Shown here piece by piece: positions 7,411 through 15,131 of a DNA stretch of 64,000 nt. Numbering within the stretch: position 1 is the first letter of the stretch; the number at the start of each line of letters is the position of its first letter. The translations under genes and the position numbers were made by a program. Below the pieces are notes generated by a model, which was not told the DNA's origin, made no database searches, and saw nothing but the letters and a program-made list of their open reading frames with translations. Source of the stretch: JBGPQJ01 sp963829485 (GTDB lineage: Bacteria > Chloroflexota > Anaerolineae > Anaerolineales > Villigracilaceae); contig CAWHIK010000008.1 of assembly GCA_963829485.1 (NCBI GenBank), forward strand, positions 310,001 through 374,000, in the 5' to 3' direction.

Positions 7411-9240
7411 TCAGGACAAGAGTGCATAAATGAAATGGTCTGCCGATCCAACATAGACGATATCGTCATAAACCAGCGGTGAACCAGTGATAGGACCCTT
7501 GGTCTCGAATTTCCATCGCAGCCGTCCGGTGCGATATTCAAGACAATATAATTTCCCGTCAACGGAGCCGCAATAGACCGCGTCCTTGTAGATGACGGGA
7601 GAGCCGCTTACCTGGTGTTCCGTTTTGAACTTCCACAATTCCTTGGCTGACCGGGTGTCGATCCCATAGATGTTACCATCGGCAGCTCCGCAGAAGATCA
7701 TCCCCTCTGCATAGGCAGGCGAGACGACCGATCCTTTATCCATTTTAAAGCGCCAGATGGACCATCCTGTTTTCGCATCCAAGGCATAAAGGTAGGAGTC
7801 CATGGAGGTGAAATAAACCACATTGTCATGAACTACAGGAGAGGAGGTGATGCCTCGTTTGGCGGCAAAGCGCCACTTCATCTCGCCGCGGAAAGTGACA
7901 GCGTAGAAATCCCCGCTTTCGCACCCGAAATAAACCAGTTCGTCCACCACAAAGGGACTTGAACGGATTTCAGCTGCGGCGGCGAACCGCCAGGAAAGCC
8001 TGCCCGTCCCCAGGTTGACAGCATGCAGATATTTGTCATCGGAACCAAAGAAAGCGTGATTCTCAGCGATGCGCGGTGACGAGCGGACGTGATCATCCGC
8101 GTAATATGTCCATAACACCTTACCGGAGCGGGCACTGACCACGTGAAGGCGATGGTCTTCGGACCCAAAATAAATGTTGCCCTCGAACACAGCCGGCTTG
8201 GAGACGATGCCCCCGTCTGTGGCGTATTTCCATTGAAATTCACCGTTGGTCGCGTTCAACGCATAGAGGTTATTGTCATAACAGCCCACGTAAATACTGC
8301 CGTTAAAGAACAAGGGGGTACTTCGAATCTCATCCTCACATTGGAACACCCAGATCGGCTTGATGACACCCGTTTGGGCAGTCAGTACCTGGGAAGACTG
8401 AGTGGGCACACGCCCGAGCAAGCCTGTTTTGCGGCCTGATCCCACCAACGCATCCCGCAGGTCTTCAATGGTCTGGAATCTGTCCTTTGAATTGTATTGC
8501 AGGGCCGTATTGATTACCGTTTCCAACTCAAGTGAGACAGCAGGATTGATCTTCCTGACCGGGCGTTCGCTGAATGAGAACGGGGGTTCGATCCGCGGGT
8601 CGCGCCGGGTCAGGGCATGATGCATCGTCGCGCCGAGGGCATAAATATCCGCCAGGGTGGTGGCCTCACCGCGATACTGCTCGGGCGGGGAATATCCTTC
8701 GGTACCGATCATGGTCCCTTTTTGCCCCGTCTGGAACGGTTTCGCGATACCAAAGTCCACCAATATGATATGGTTGGATTGGTTGACCATTACGTTGGAG
8801 GGCTTCATGTCGCGGAAGATGATCGGATCCGGTTTGTGGGCATGCAGGAAGCTGAGCACATCGCACAACTGGATCGCCCATGCCAGAACCTGCTCCTCCG
8901 GAAGGAACCCCTGGGTATCGTTGATGATCTGCTCAAGGTCTTTACCGTTGATGAACTCCAGCACGAGGTAGGAACGGTTGTCTTCGCTGAAGTAGTCGTA
9001 AATACGGGGGATGGAAGGATGGCTGAGCGTGGCCAGGATGTTGGCTTCGCGCTCGAAGTTCTGTACGATGGTGGCGCGGATCAGGGGATCGGGCGCCTGG
9101 TTGATCATTTCCTTGACAGCCACGAGCTTAACCACGTTGGGGAAGTGCAGGTCCCTGGCGCGGTAAACCGAGCCCATGCCGCCGATGCCGACCACCTCTT
9201 GAATCACGTAACGGTCGACCAGTGTCGTTCCGCTGGTCAA
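7411..9240 (-). CDS. Ser/Thr protein kinase with C-terminal 8-repeat beta-propeller
   Basis: 609-aa Hanks-type kinase. The kinase domain (~10-270) has the glycine loop VGIGGMGSVY, Lys in VAVKEM, catalytic loop IIFRDMKPSNVM (FRD instead of HRD, Arg and Asp kept), DFG in LVDFGIAK and GTEGYSPPEQY. Residues ~300-609 hold eight ~40-aa PQQ/BamB-like repeats, each with a pattern like SSPVVHDNVVYF...LYALDAKTG..WRF, predicting an eight-bladed propeller. No transmembrane helix separates the two parts, so the propeller should be cytoplasmic, unlike PASTA-type kinases. Start is TTG at 9240, 5 nt after AAGGGA. It is the first gene of the signalling operon and has its own sigma-A promoter. Confidence 0.92.
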   Translation of the reverse strand: MTSGTTLVDRYVIQEVVGIGGMGSVYRARDLHFPNVVKLVAVKEMINQAPDPLIRATIVQNFEREANILATLSHPSIPRIYDYFSEDNRSYLVLEFINGKDLEQIINDTQGFLPEEQVLAWAIQLCDVLSFLHAHKPDPIIFRDMKPSNVMVNQSNHIILVDFGIAKPFQTGQKGTMIGTEGYSPPEQYRGEATTLADIYALGATMHHALTRRDPRIEPPFSFSERPVRKINPAVSLELETVINTALQYNSKDRFQTIEDLRDALVGSGRKTGLLGRVPTQSSQVLTAQTGVIKPIWVFQCEDEIRSTPLFFNGSIYVGCYDNNLYALNATNGEFQWKYATDGGIVSKPAVFEGNIYFGSEDHRLHVVSARSGKVLWTYYADDHVRSSPRIAENHAFFGSDDKYLHAVNLGTGRLSWRFAAAAEIRSSPFVVDELVYFGCESGDFYAVTFRGEMKWRFAAKRGITSSPVVHDNVVYFTSMDSYLYALDAKTGWSIWRFKMDKGSVVSPAYAEGMIFCGAADGNIYGIDTRSAKELWKFKTEHQVSGSPVIYKDAVYCGSVDGKLYCLEYRTGRLRWKFETKGPITGSPLVYDDIVYVGSADHFIYALLS

Positions 9241-9353
9241 CTGTCCCTTGGTGCCGGGACGTTCATTGCCGTCAAATGAATGTGTGATGCGATGAGTTTC
9301 CAGATCGCCCTCTTTTAATTACCCTTAATGAATACTTTCGGACAATTCAATAA

Positions 9354-9382
9354 ATTATAGCCAGCAAAGACGGTATTGGCAA
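9354..9382 (-). promoter_or_regulatory. Sigma-A promoter of the kinase/PP2C/vWA/FHA operon
   Basis: On the minus strand TTGCCA (9377-9382) and a perfect TATAAT (9354-9359) are separated by exactly 17 nt. The position, about 115 nt upstream of the kinase start, and the absence of any gene between fit a vegetative promoter for the operon running to 3403. Confidence 0.75.
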
Positions 9383-9489
9383 CCGCTCTGCGGTATCCGT
9401 TGGGGGGATTATAATCCCCACCAGTTGCAGAGATGGTCTTATTAAGGGAAAATACTCATCATTTTTGTTAATTCGAGGTCACGAAAAGC

Positions 9490-10110
9490 TTGAAAATCCT
9501 TGCCGTCAGCGACCAGGTCGAAGAACGTCTTTATTCTCCCGCAGTGAAATCTTTTGGCAGCGGCATCGATTTGCTGGTCGGCTGCGGGGATCTTCCTTAC
9601 GAGTATCTGGAGTATTTACTGAACGTACTCAACGTTCCAATGATTTACGTCCCGGGAAACCATGATCCCGTTTATTCCCCGAAGGACCCCCGATCCCACG
9701 TAGAGGGAGCCATCAACATCGACCTGAAAACCATTCAATTTAAAGGTTTACTCCTTGCAGGGATGGGTGGCAGCATCCGGTATCGCGATGACGGCGTGAA
9801 TCAATACGGACAGACCGAAATGTACACCCGTGCCCTCAGGCTGGTTTTTCCTCTAATGTGGAACCGCGCACGGTACGGACGGGCTGTCGACCTTCTCATC
9901 ACGCACTCCCCCCCGGCAGGGATCCACGACGACGACGATCGCGCGCACCAGGGGTTGAAGGCCATCAACACCGTCATGAAGTATTTCAAGCCTCGCTACG
10001 TGCTGCACGGGCACACTTATTTTTACCAGCGGAATCTGGTCACTCCCCATACCCAATCCGGCGGGACGACCGTCATCAACATCTTTCCATACCATATCAT
10101 CGAACTATGA
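9490..10110 (+). CDS. Calcineurin-like metallophosphoesterase
   Basis: 206-aa single-domain phosphoesterase of the calcineurin-like fold. Metal-binding motifs are visible in order: LAVSDQ (a D-x-H site in which the usual His is replaced by Gln), GCGDLPYEY (GD box), VPGNHDPVY (GNHD), ITHSPPAG (H) and VLHGHTYFY (GHTH-like, second His replaced by Tyr). Substrate is unknown; relatives act on nucleotides, phosphodiesters or UDP-diacylglucosamine. Start is TTG at 9490. It overlaps the next gene by ATGA, so the two are translationally coupled and likely work together. Confidence 0.88.
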   Translation: MKILAVSDQVEERLYSPAVKSFGSGIDLLVGCGDLPYEYLEYLLNVLNVPMIYVPGNHDPVYSPKDPRSHVEGAINIDLKTIQFKGLLLAGMGGSIRYRDDGVNQYGQTEMYTRALRLVFPLMWNRARYGRAVDLLITHSPPAGIHDDDDRAHQGLKAINTVMKYFKPRYVLHGHTYFYQRNLVTPHTQSGGTTVINIFPYHIIEL

Positions 10111-10958
10111 GCGACGAATTCTCTGAACAGGCCAAAGCGGATTTCAGCCGCGCGCGTTGGAAAGCCTTTGTGCGCAGTGTGATGGCATCCCTGAGGGGCG
10201 AGCAGAACACCCTGCTTTCCTATGATGACGTGAAGGAAAAGCTTCACATCGGCGGACCCATTTACCGGGGCGTGAAAACGGTTCCCACCTCCCAGATCGT
10301 GGGCAGCCTCAACCGCTATCATGAATTCGACACGGCCTTCCTGCCAAAGAACGACGAAAACGCCAAACGCTGGCAAAGCGTGGACCGTGCTTTTTACCAG
10401 GAGATCAGCCTGCCTCCGGTGGTGCTCTACAAAGTAGGGGAAGTGTACTTCGTCGTCGATGGACATCACCGGGTATCCGTGGCACGGGAGCAGAATGCAG
10501 ATTTCATAGATGCGGAGGTGCGCGAATGCTCGAGCAAGGTCAAGATCACCTCAAGATTGAAATCGGAGGACCTTGAGATTCTGCAGGATAAAGTTGAATT
10601 CCTGGAAGCCACAGGATTCGACCAGCTCCGGCCCGGTGAGGACATTTACCTGACCATCCCGGACGGGTTCAGCCGCATGCTGGAGCATATCGCTGTCCAC
10701 CGGTATTTCATGGGTTTGGATGAGAAACGCGATATCTCCGAGCGTGAAGCTGTCGTTCACTGGTACGAGACCGTCTACCTGCCGATCATAAAAGTCATCC
10801 GCGAAAGCGGCATCCTTGAGAGTTTTCCAGGAAAAGCCGAGGGCGACCTTTACCTGTGGGTACTTGACCACCAGGCATACTTGAGCGAGGAGGAGGGCCT
10901 CGACCTCCAACCACCGATCAGCGCCGCCTGGGATTTTATCCGTGATAAGGAAGATTAG
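10107..10958 (+). CDS. ParB/sulfiredoxin-fold DGHHR protein, unknown function
   Basis: 283-aa soluble protein. Its recognisable core is YFVVDGHHRVSVAREQ, the DGHHR box of the ParB/Srx superfamily (ParB in partition, sulfiredoxin, DndB-like proteins), which binds CTP or ATP in known members. The rest (KITSRLKSEDLEILQDKVEF, then a long helical C-terminus with HWYETVYLPIIKVIRESGIL) is not familiar. Start ATG at 10107 overlaps the phosphoesterase stop, giving a two-gene operon with a terminator 18 nt after the stop. It is not a chromosome-partition ParB: there is no HTH and no parA nearby. A nucleotide-dependent enzyme or regulator coupled to the phosphoesterase is an inference. Confidence 0.75.
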   Translation: MSDEFSEQAKADFSRARWKAFVRSVMASLRGEQNTLLSYDDVKEKLHIGGPIYRGVKTVPTSQIVGSLNRYHEFDTAFLPKNDENAKRWQSVDRAFYQEISLPPVVLYKVGEVYFVVDGHHRVSVAREQNADFIDAEVRECSSKVKITSRLKSEDLEILQDKVEFLEATGFDQLRPGEDIYLTIPDGFSRMLEHIAVHRYFMGLDEKRDISEREAVVHWYETVYLPIIKVIRESGILESFPGKAEGDLYLWVLDHQAYLSEEEGLDLQPPISAAWDFIRDKED

Positions 10959-10976
10959 AAAAAAAGGGTAATCGGG

Positions 10977-11018
10977 AAAAAAGCACAGGGATGATGGGCA
11001 TCATCCCTGTGCTTTTTT
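10977..11018 (+). terminator. Strong intrinsic terminator
   Basis: Twenty-base complementary arms (10977-10996 and 10999-11018) centred on gcacagggatgatg and ending in six T residues. It closes the phosphoesterase/DGHHR operon and may also serve the converging gene at 11040. Confidence 0.9.
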
Positions 11019-11039
11019 AGCAAAATGCGAAGAAGGTGA

Positions 11040-11813
11040 CTATTGTCTTACGACCATTGCATCATCCTTTGGGCTGGCGGCCATGCCGATCGGGTGATAA
11101 GTCGGCTCATGCCGGGACAACAGATCAGAGCGATGCATCGGTTCGGGTTTCGGCGCGGAATGACCGGTCCGCATGGGTGGACGGGCGGACATAAGCGCCG
11201 GAGCCGGGCGCGGTGCTGGAGGGGACATGGGCGGGCGGGTTGCTTGAACTGATGCCGGCCGCGCCTGGGAGCGGAATCCGCTAAAGCCGGGTCGATCTTC
11301 CGCCATGGAGAAGATTCTCTCGCCGGCAATGGAAAATGTCCCAATGATCAAGATGCGGATGACCCACACCATCACGGCCACGAAGATTGGCACGACCGTC
11401 AGGACCATGTCCTGCCCAACGACAGCAGCACCCAGTGTCTGGTGGTTGCGAATGGCAACGGACACGCCCCACCAGGTGAGGGTGGCGTTCATCGCAGCTG
11501 CAAGCAGCCATGCCCCGAAGAGATACCACACCTCGACCGGTTCGTCCCGCCCCTGCTCGGGGGTGAAGAGGCGCGCGATGCCGGCGAAATCGATGCCGCA
11601 GAAGGCGATGGCCAGCACAACCGCCCATCCGATGCCCATGAAATTCAACTCGCTTCCGAGGACATCGTTCAGAGCAAATTCCGTAGTGGAGAAGTTGAAC
11701 ATCTCAAAGGCGATGAGCGCCCCGAAAAGAATGAACCCGAACACCGTGCCTCGATTCGATGTTAATTTCTGAAGCATACCTGAGAAATTGAGTTTGGACC
11801 ATTTAGCTATCAT
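11040..11813 (-). CDS. Membrane protein of unknown function behind a LexA-like operator
   Basis: 257-aa protein starting MIAKWSKLNFSGMLQKL. Start ATG at 11813 has an excellent AAAGGAGGT site, so I prefer it over the upstream ATG at 11864. Four hydrophobic helices are visible at about residues 28-45, 60-85, 100-125 and 140-165, followed by a ~75-aa Pro/Ala/Arg-rich, probably disordered cytoplasmic tail (PPMSPPAPRPAPALM). I do not recognise a family. Its promoter carries a palindrome of the GAAC-N4-GTTC type over the -10 box, suggesting repression by LexA or a similar dimeric regulator. It is transcribed alone. Confidence 0.7.
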   Translation of the reverse strand: MIAKWSKLNFSGMLQKLTSNRGTVFGFILFGALIAFEMFNFSTTEFALNDVLGSELNFMGIGWAVVLAIAFCGIDFAGIARLFTPEQGRDEPVEVWYLFGAWLLAAAMNATLTWWGVSVAIRNHQTLGAAVVGQDMVLTVVPIFVAVMVWVIRILIIGTFSIAGERIFSMAEDRPGFSGFRSQARPASVQATRPPMSPPAPRPAPALMSARPPMRTGHSAPKPEPMHRSDLLSRHEPTYHPIGMAASPKDDAMVVRQ

Positions 11814-11862
11814 TGCGACCTCCTTTTTGAACAACCGATCAAAACCAGTAATTTCTAAACGC

Positions 11863-11891
11863 ATTATAGAACTTTTGTTCTATTTAAGCAA
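11863..11891 (-). promoter_or_regulatory. Sigma-A promoter with LexA-like palindromic operator
   Basis: On the minus strand TTGCTT (11886-11891) and TATAAT (11863-11868) are 17 nt apart. The spacer and the edge of the -10 box hold a perfect 16-bp palindrome, TAGAACTTTTGTTCTA on the plus strand (11867-11882). Its GAAC-N4-GTTC core matches the Bacillus-type LexA box. A further GAAC half-site lies at 11904-11907. Confidence 0.65.
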
Positions 11892-11914
11892 GAGGCAATT
11901 TTAGAACAAATATA

Positions 11915-11949
11915 AACGTCCCGAAGGGGATGGAAACCTTCGGGACGTT
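11915..11949 (-). terminator. Hairpin after the DUF1294 gene
   Basis: AACGTCCCGAAGG (11915-11927) pairs with CCTTCGGGACGTT (11937-11949). It lies 20 nt past the stop of the minus-strand DUF1294 gene; the T tract is poor, so it could also act as a processing or attenuation hairpin upstream of the 11813 gene's promoter. Confidence 0.6.
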
Positions 11950-11968
11950 GGAAGATTATCTGTGAATA

Positions 11969-12316
11969 TTAAAGGATTAACCAGATTACAGCCACAATTA
12001 CTAATTCGAGAATCACGCTCCCCCAGAACTTATTGCGGAAATCCTGAGAATTGGGACCTGTCTTGTGGTGGAAAATGCGCATCGCCAAGTAGGCCAGCAT
12101 CCACCCACCGGCAAAAGCCAGCGCCACGAGCACCAGTTCAGGGACGCGCGTGCGGCCTGAGCCGGCGATCTTTTTGTCGTACCAATAGGTGACGAATGCA
12201 ACCAGATTGACTGCCACCAGCCAGGCGAGCAGTCCGCTCGAGACTGAATTCCACAGCCAAAGCGCTAAGAGCACCACTGCGCCGAACGGGATAAACCAAA
12301 ATCGTTTCAAGTTCAT
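11969..12316 (-). CDS. DUF1294 membrane protein
   Basis: 115-aa inner-membrane protein of the DUF1294 family. Three to four hydrophobic helices are seen, with the family landmarks YWYDKKIAGSGRTRVPE, GGWMLAYLAMRIFHHKT and FRNKFW. In longer relatives this domain is fused to a cold-shock domain; here it stands alone. Function is unknown. It is a single-gene unit with a hairpin at its 3' end. Confidence 0.85.
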   Translation of the reverse strand: MNLKRFWFIPFGAVVLLALWLWNSVSSGLLAWLVAVNLVAFVTYWYDKKIAGSGRTRVPELVLVALAFAGGWMLAYLAMRIFHHKTGPNSQDFRNKFWGSVILELVIVAVIWLIL

Positions 12317-12486
12317 GTTTCACCTCTCACAGGATAACTGCACCAGTATAAAACATGTTCAACTTGAGGGCAACAGAGGCTATTATCAATATTCCCCATA
12401 ACCAATTATCGGTTTGGGGAATAACGGCTTGCCGGTTTCAGATCCATGTCAGGAGATATTTGTGCAACGGGATCAAACTTGATACT

Positions 12487-13404
12487 TCATTTCGATACCC
12501 TTAACACAATACCGTTTTGCGACGGGTCGTAAAGCAACAGTCCCTCTTCGATCCAATTCGACGGAATGCCCGCTGCATCGATCCGGGCAAGGACTTCATC
12601 ATACACATTTTGAGTGGGCAAATCGATCGTGAAATAACGCATTCCCAATGCATCTGGCGGAGGCGGAGGCGCTCCGCGTCCCTGCCAGGTGTTAAGCCCA
12701 AGATGATGGTGATATCCGCCCGCCGAAACGAACGCCGCCTGGAATTGACGCGAGGCTCCCATCACATCGAAGCCGATGATTCCATGATAAAAATCCACTG
12801 CTTCGCCAACATCACGGACGTGGAGGTGGACGTGGCCAATCCTCGTTTCAGGCGGGACGGGCACATCGAGCCGGTCATTCTCCTGAATGTGTCTGAACAG
12901 CGCTTTCATATCGAGCGGTTCGCGCCCATCGCTCCAGGAGCCATCAGCGCGGCGCGCTCCAAAGCTGTCGTCCGACATAGCCCATGTGCCGTCTTCTGGC
13001 GACTCGCAATACAGCTCGATGCCGTTGCCTTCGATGTCGTCGAGGTAGGTGGTCTTGGTCAGAATGTGATCGGTCGGCGCGTTGGGATATTTCAACGCAA
13101 ACAGGCGCGCCATCGCGATGGCCAGTTCTCTCCGGTTCGGGAAGACATACGCCACGTGATACAACCCTGTCACGCCGCGATACTTCTTCGTGCCAGGTTC
13201 CTCGGTGAGGAGGAGAAAATCTGAGCCGCCCGCTCCCAAGCCAGCCTTGTTCCCGTCCCGCCAGTGGAGTTTAAATCCCAATCCTTTCTGGTAGAACTCA
13301 AGCTGGTTTTCAAGATTCGCAACGATAAGGGAGATGGCTCCCATCCTCGTTTGGGGATGGATGGAATAATCAGTTTGGGATGCCGGAACTATTTGAGTAG
13401 CCAT
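12487..13404 (-). CDS. CatE-like two-domain VOC dioxygenase/glyoxalase-family protein
   Basis: 305-aa protein with two vicinal-oxygen-chelate domains. Domain 1 (~15-140) has MGAISLIVANLE, GVTGLYHVAYVFPNR and GNGIELYCES; domain 2 (~170-300) has RIGHVHLHVRDV, SAGGYHHHLGLNTW and a C-terminal NGIVLRV. The order and the GGYHHHLGLNTW box match Bacillus CatE-type catechol-2,3-dioxygenases, Fe(II) enzymes that cleave aromatic rings. The ATG at 13404 follows AAGGAG; an in-frame extension to 13539 does not resemble the family. It is divergent from the SMP-30 lactonase gene. The substrate could be another aromatic compound, as many CatE relatives are uncharacterised. Confidence 0.85.
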   Translation of the reverse strand: MATQIVPASQTDYSIHPQTRMGAISLIVANLENQLEFYQKGLGFKLHWRDGNKAGLGAGGSDFLLLTEEPGTKKYRGVTGLYHVAYVFPNRRELAIAMARLFALKYPNAPTDHILTKTTYLDDIEGNGIELYCESPEDGTWAMSDDSFGARRADGSWSDGREPLDMKALFRHIQENDRLDVPVPPETRIGHVHLHVRDVGEAVDFYHGIIGFDVMGASRQFQAAFVSAGGYHHHLGLNTWQGRGAPPPPPDALGMRYFTIDLPTQNVYDEVLARIDAAGIPSNWIEEGLLLYDPSQNGIVLRVSK

Positions 13405-13542
13405 GAAATTTCTCCTTAGCTCATCATGTGGTGGATTTCTCATCCAGACCAAAGACGATATATTGTACCCAAATACGCCGTAATACTCAATGGACTTTTG
13501 CACCATCGTACCAGGGAAGCCCCGGTAGTGTAAAATCACCTT

Positions 13543-14419
13543 ATGAAATCACCCGAACTCGTTCTCGACGCCAAAGCCCAGCTAGGCGAAGGTCCCTGTT
13601 GGGATGCAGCCTCCCGCACCCTGTACTGGATCAATATCTATGCAGGTGAAATTCACGCTTACTCGCCTGAAACAGGCAGCGATCGGGTGATTCCGGTTGG
13701 TGAGCCGGTCGGCTGCATCGCACCGACAAAAACCGGTGAGTTGATCATCGCCTCGCAAAGCGGAATCTCCCTGCTCGACCCGGATACCGGCCTGCAGAAA
13801 ATAATCATACGCCCAGAGTCGCACCTGCCCGGCAACCGCTTCAACGATGGGAAATGCGATCCTGCCGGGCGGTTCCTTGCCGGGACGATGGACAACGCCG
13901 AAGTGGAAGCCAGTGGCTCGCTCTATTCACTGTCCCCCGATGGGACGCTGAAAATGCTGCTGACGGGCGTCCGCATCTCGAACGGGCTGGCCTGGAGTCC
14001 GGACTACACCACGCTCTACTACATCGACACGCCCACCCGCGCGGTGATGGCTTTCGCGTACGACCGCTCCACCGGTGATATTACCCAGCCGAGGGAGGCG
14101 GTCCAAGTGCCGGCAGAGTTGGGTTGGCCGGACGGCATGACCAGCGACATGGAAGGTCAATCTATGGATCGCGATGTGGGGCGGTGCGGCACTGACAAAA
14201 TGGGACCCAGCCTCGGGGGGACTGATTCAGAAATTCCCCATCCCGGCGCTGAACGTGACCTCGTGCGCATTCGGCGGCGAGGGGCTGACCGACCTGTACA
14301 TCACCTCTGCCAGAAAAGGGATGACCGAAGAACAGCTTTCAAAGTATCCGTTGACCGGGGGATTATTTCGACTCCAGACGGAAGTGAAGGGAATGCCAAC
14401 TTTCGCGTATGGAAATTAA
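13543..14419 (+). pseudogene. SMP-30/gluconolactonase-family protein, one frameshift
   Basis: Six-bladed propeller lactonase of the SMP-30/gluconolaconase family, hydrolysing sugar lactones with a divalent metal. Conserved ligand regions are visible: LGEGPCWD (Glu), NRFNDGKCDPAGRF (Asn), ISNGLAWSPD (Asn) and WPDGMTSD (Asp). Near 14157 an extra base shifts the frame; the continuing frame restores AMWGGAALTKWDP and NVTSCAFGG and ends AYGN at 14419. Without the repair the frame reads on in frame through the next gene and produces a false 438-aa fusion. The repaired length, about 291 aa, is standard. Confidence 0.85.
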
Positions 14420-14448
14420 TTAGCTGCAATCGAAAGGACAATAAAAGT

Positions 14449-14859
14449 ATGTTGAAATTTTTTACTGGAATGCATGCCTTTTTCTACCGTCTAACCAGCG
14501 GCAGGGCAGGCTCTACCATGGGCGGAATGAAGGTTCTGTTAATCACCACCCACGGGCGAAAATCTGGAAAATCCCGCACCACACCGCTCACTTTCTTTGA
14601 GCAGGAGGGCGGCTTTCTTATTGTTGCATCGAACGCGGGAAAACCCCATCACCCGGCTTGGTATCTTAACCTAAAGGCAAACCCTCAGGTGGTCGTTCAG
14701 ATAAAAGAAAATAGCATCCCTTGTACAGCGGAGATTGTCTCCAGCGGACAGCGCGAGTCTCTCTGGAAGGGTGTGGTCTCGGCGTCACCGGCCTATTCCG
14801 GTTATGAGAAAAACACCACCCGTGAAATTCCGCTCGTGTTATTGCACCCGCAGGCTTAA
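14449..14859 (+). CDS. DDN-like F420-dependent nitroreductase/quinone reductase family protein
   Basis: 136-aa split-barrel flavin protein of the deazaflavin (F420)-dependent nitroreductase family (DUF385). Landmarks are KVLLITTHGRKSGKSRTTPL, SNAGKPHHPAWYLNLKANP and a C-terminal REIPLVLL. Family members reduce quinones, nitro compounds or other electrophiles with F420H2. Start ATG at 14449 is preceded by GAAAGGA. It follows the lactonase gene by 29 nt and may be co-transcribed. The cofactor is inferred from the family, not from residues I can verify. Confidence 0.85.
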   Translation: MLKFFTGMHAFFYRLTSGRAGSTMGGMKVLLITTHGRKSGKSRTTPLTFFEQEGGFLIVASNAGKPHHPAWYLNLKANPQVVVQIKENSIPCTAEIVSSGQRESLWKGVVSASPAYSGYEKNTTREIPLVLLHPQA

Positions 14860-14895
14860 GATAGGATTTAGTACCAAAGACCCTCCGCTTTGCCA

Positions 14896-14924
14896 TTGTG
14901 AAAGAAATGCATCGGGCGTAAAAT
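14896..14924 (+). promoter_or_regulatory. Candidate promoter of the corA leader
   Basis: TTGTGA (14896-14901) and TAAAAT (14919-14924) are separated by 17 nt. A short hairpin (cagac/gtctg, 14933-14946) follows. If used, the corA transcript carries a leader of roughly 200 nt that includes the small ORF at 14970. Confidence 0.5.
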
Positions 14925-14969
14925 AAACCTGTCAGACAAAAGTCTGGCAAGGATGAGTGATTAAGGATC

Positions 14970-15083
14970 ATGGACGAGAGCGATAATTCTGGATCTGTGG
15001 AAAGTCTTGCGGACAGTTCGCAAGATACAAAGCCTCCCGGTTCCCCGGGCGGAAGGCCTGTGCCTAAACTGATATCACCATAG
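14970..15083 (+). CDS. Putative acidic/proline-rich leader peptide upstream of corA
   Basis: 37-codon ORF, ATG at 14970 and TAG at 15081-15083, 48 nt upstream of the corA GTG. The N-terminal half is acidic (MDESDNSG, six Asp/Glu in the first 19 residues) and the C-terminal half is proline-rich (KPPGSPGGRPVPKLISP, six Pro). This layout resembles the MgtL leader peptide of enteric mgtA, whose acidic/proline residues destabilise ribosomes at low magnesium. Its stop codon touches the 5' arm of the first leader hairpin. AAGGA lies only 2 nt before the ATG, which is short spacing and a real doubt about efficient translation. Confidence 0.45.
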   Translation: MDESDNSGSVESLADSSQDTKPPGSPGGRPVPKLISP

Positions 15084-15126
15084 GGAAATGCCGCGCCTCC
15101 TGCGTGAGCATTTCCCTCACAGGAGG
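15083..15126 (+). promoter_or_regulatory. corA leader with competing hairpins over the Shine-Dalgarno site
   Basis: Helix 1: gggaaatgc (15083-15091) with gcatttccc (15108-15116). Helix 2: cctcctg (15096-15102) plus tgag (15105-15108) with ctca (15116-15119) plus caggagg (15120-15126), the last being the corA ribosome binding site. The two overlap and cannot both form fully. Helix 2 hides the Shine-Dalgarno sequence; helix 1 would free it unless the two combine as a strained pseudoknot. Confidence 0.6.
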
Positions 15127-15131
15127 TCGTC

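Noticed and set aside
13543..14859. A 438-aa fusion of an SMP-30 lactonase and a DDN-like reductase.
   Set aside because: The open frame arises only because a one-base shift near 14157 puts the lactonase into frame with the next gene; the proper lactonase C-terminus is in the other frame and the reductase has its own ribosome binding site.
14930..15130. M-box (Mg) riboswitch upstream of corA.
   Set aside because: The region is too short and lacks the conserved M-box helices; the visible elements are a small ORF and two competing hairpins.
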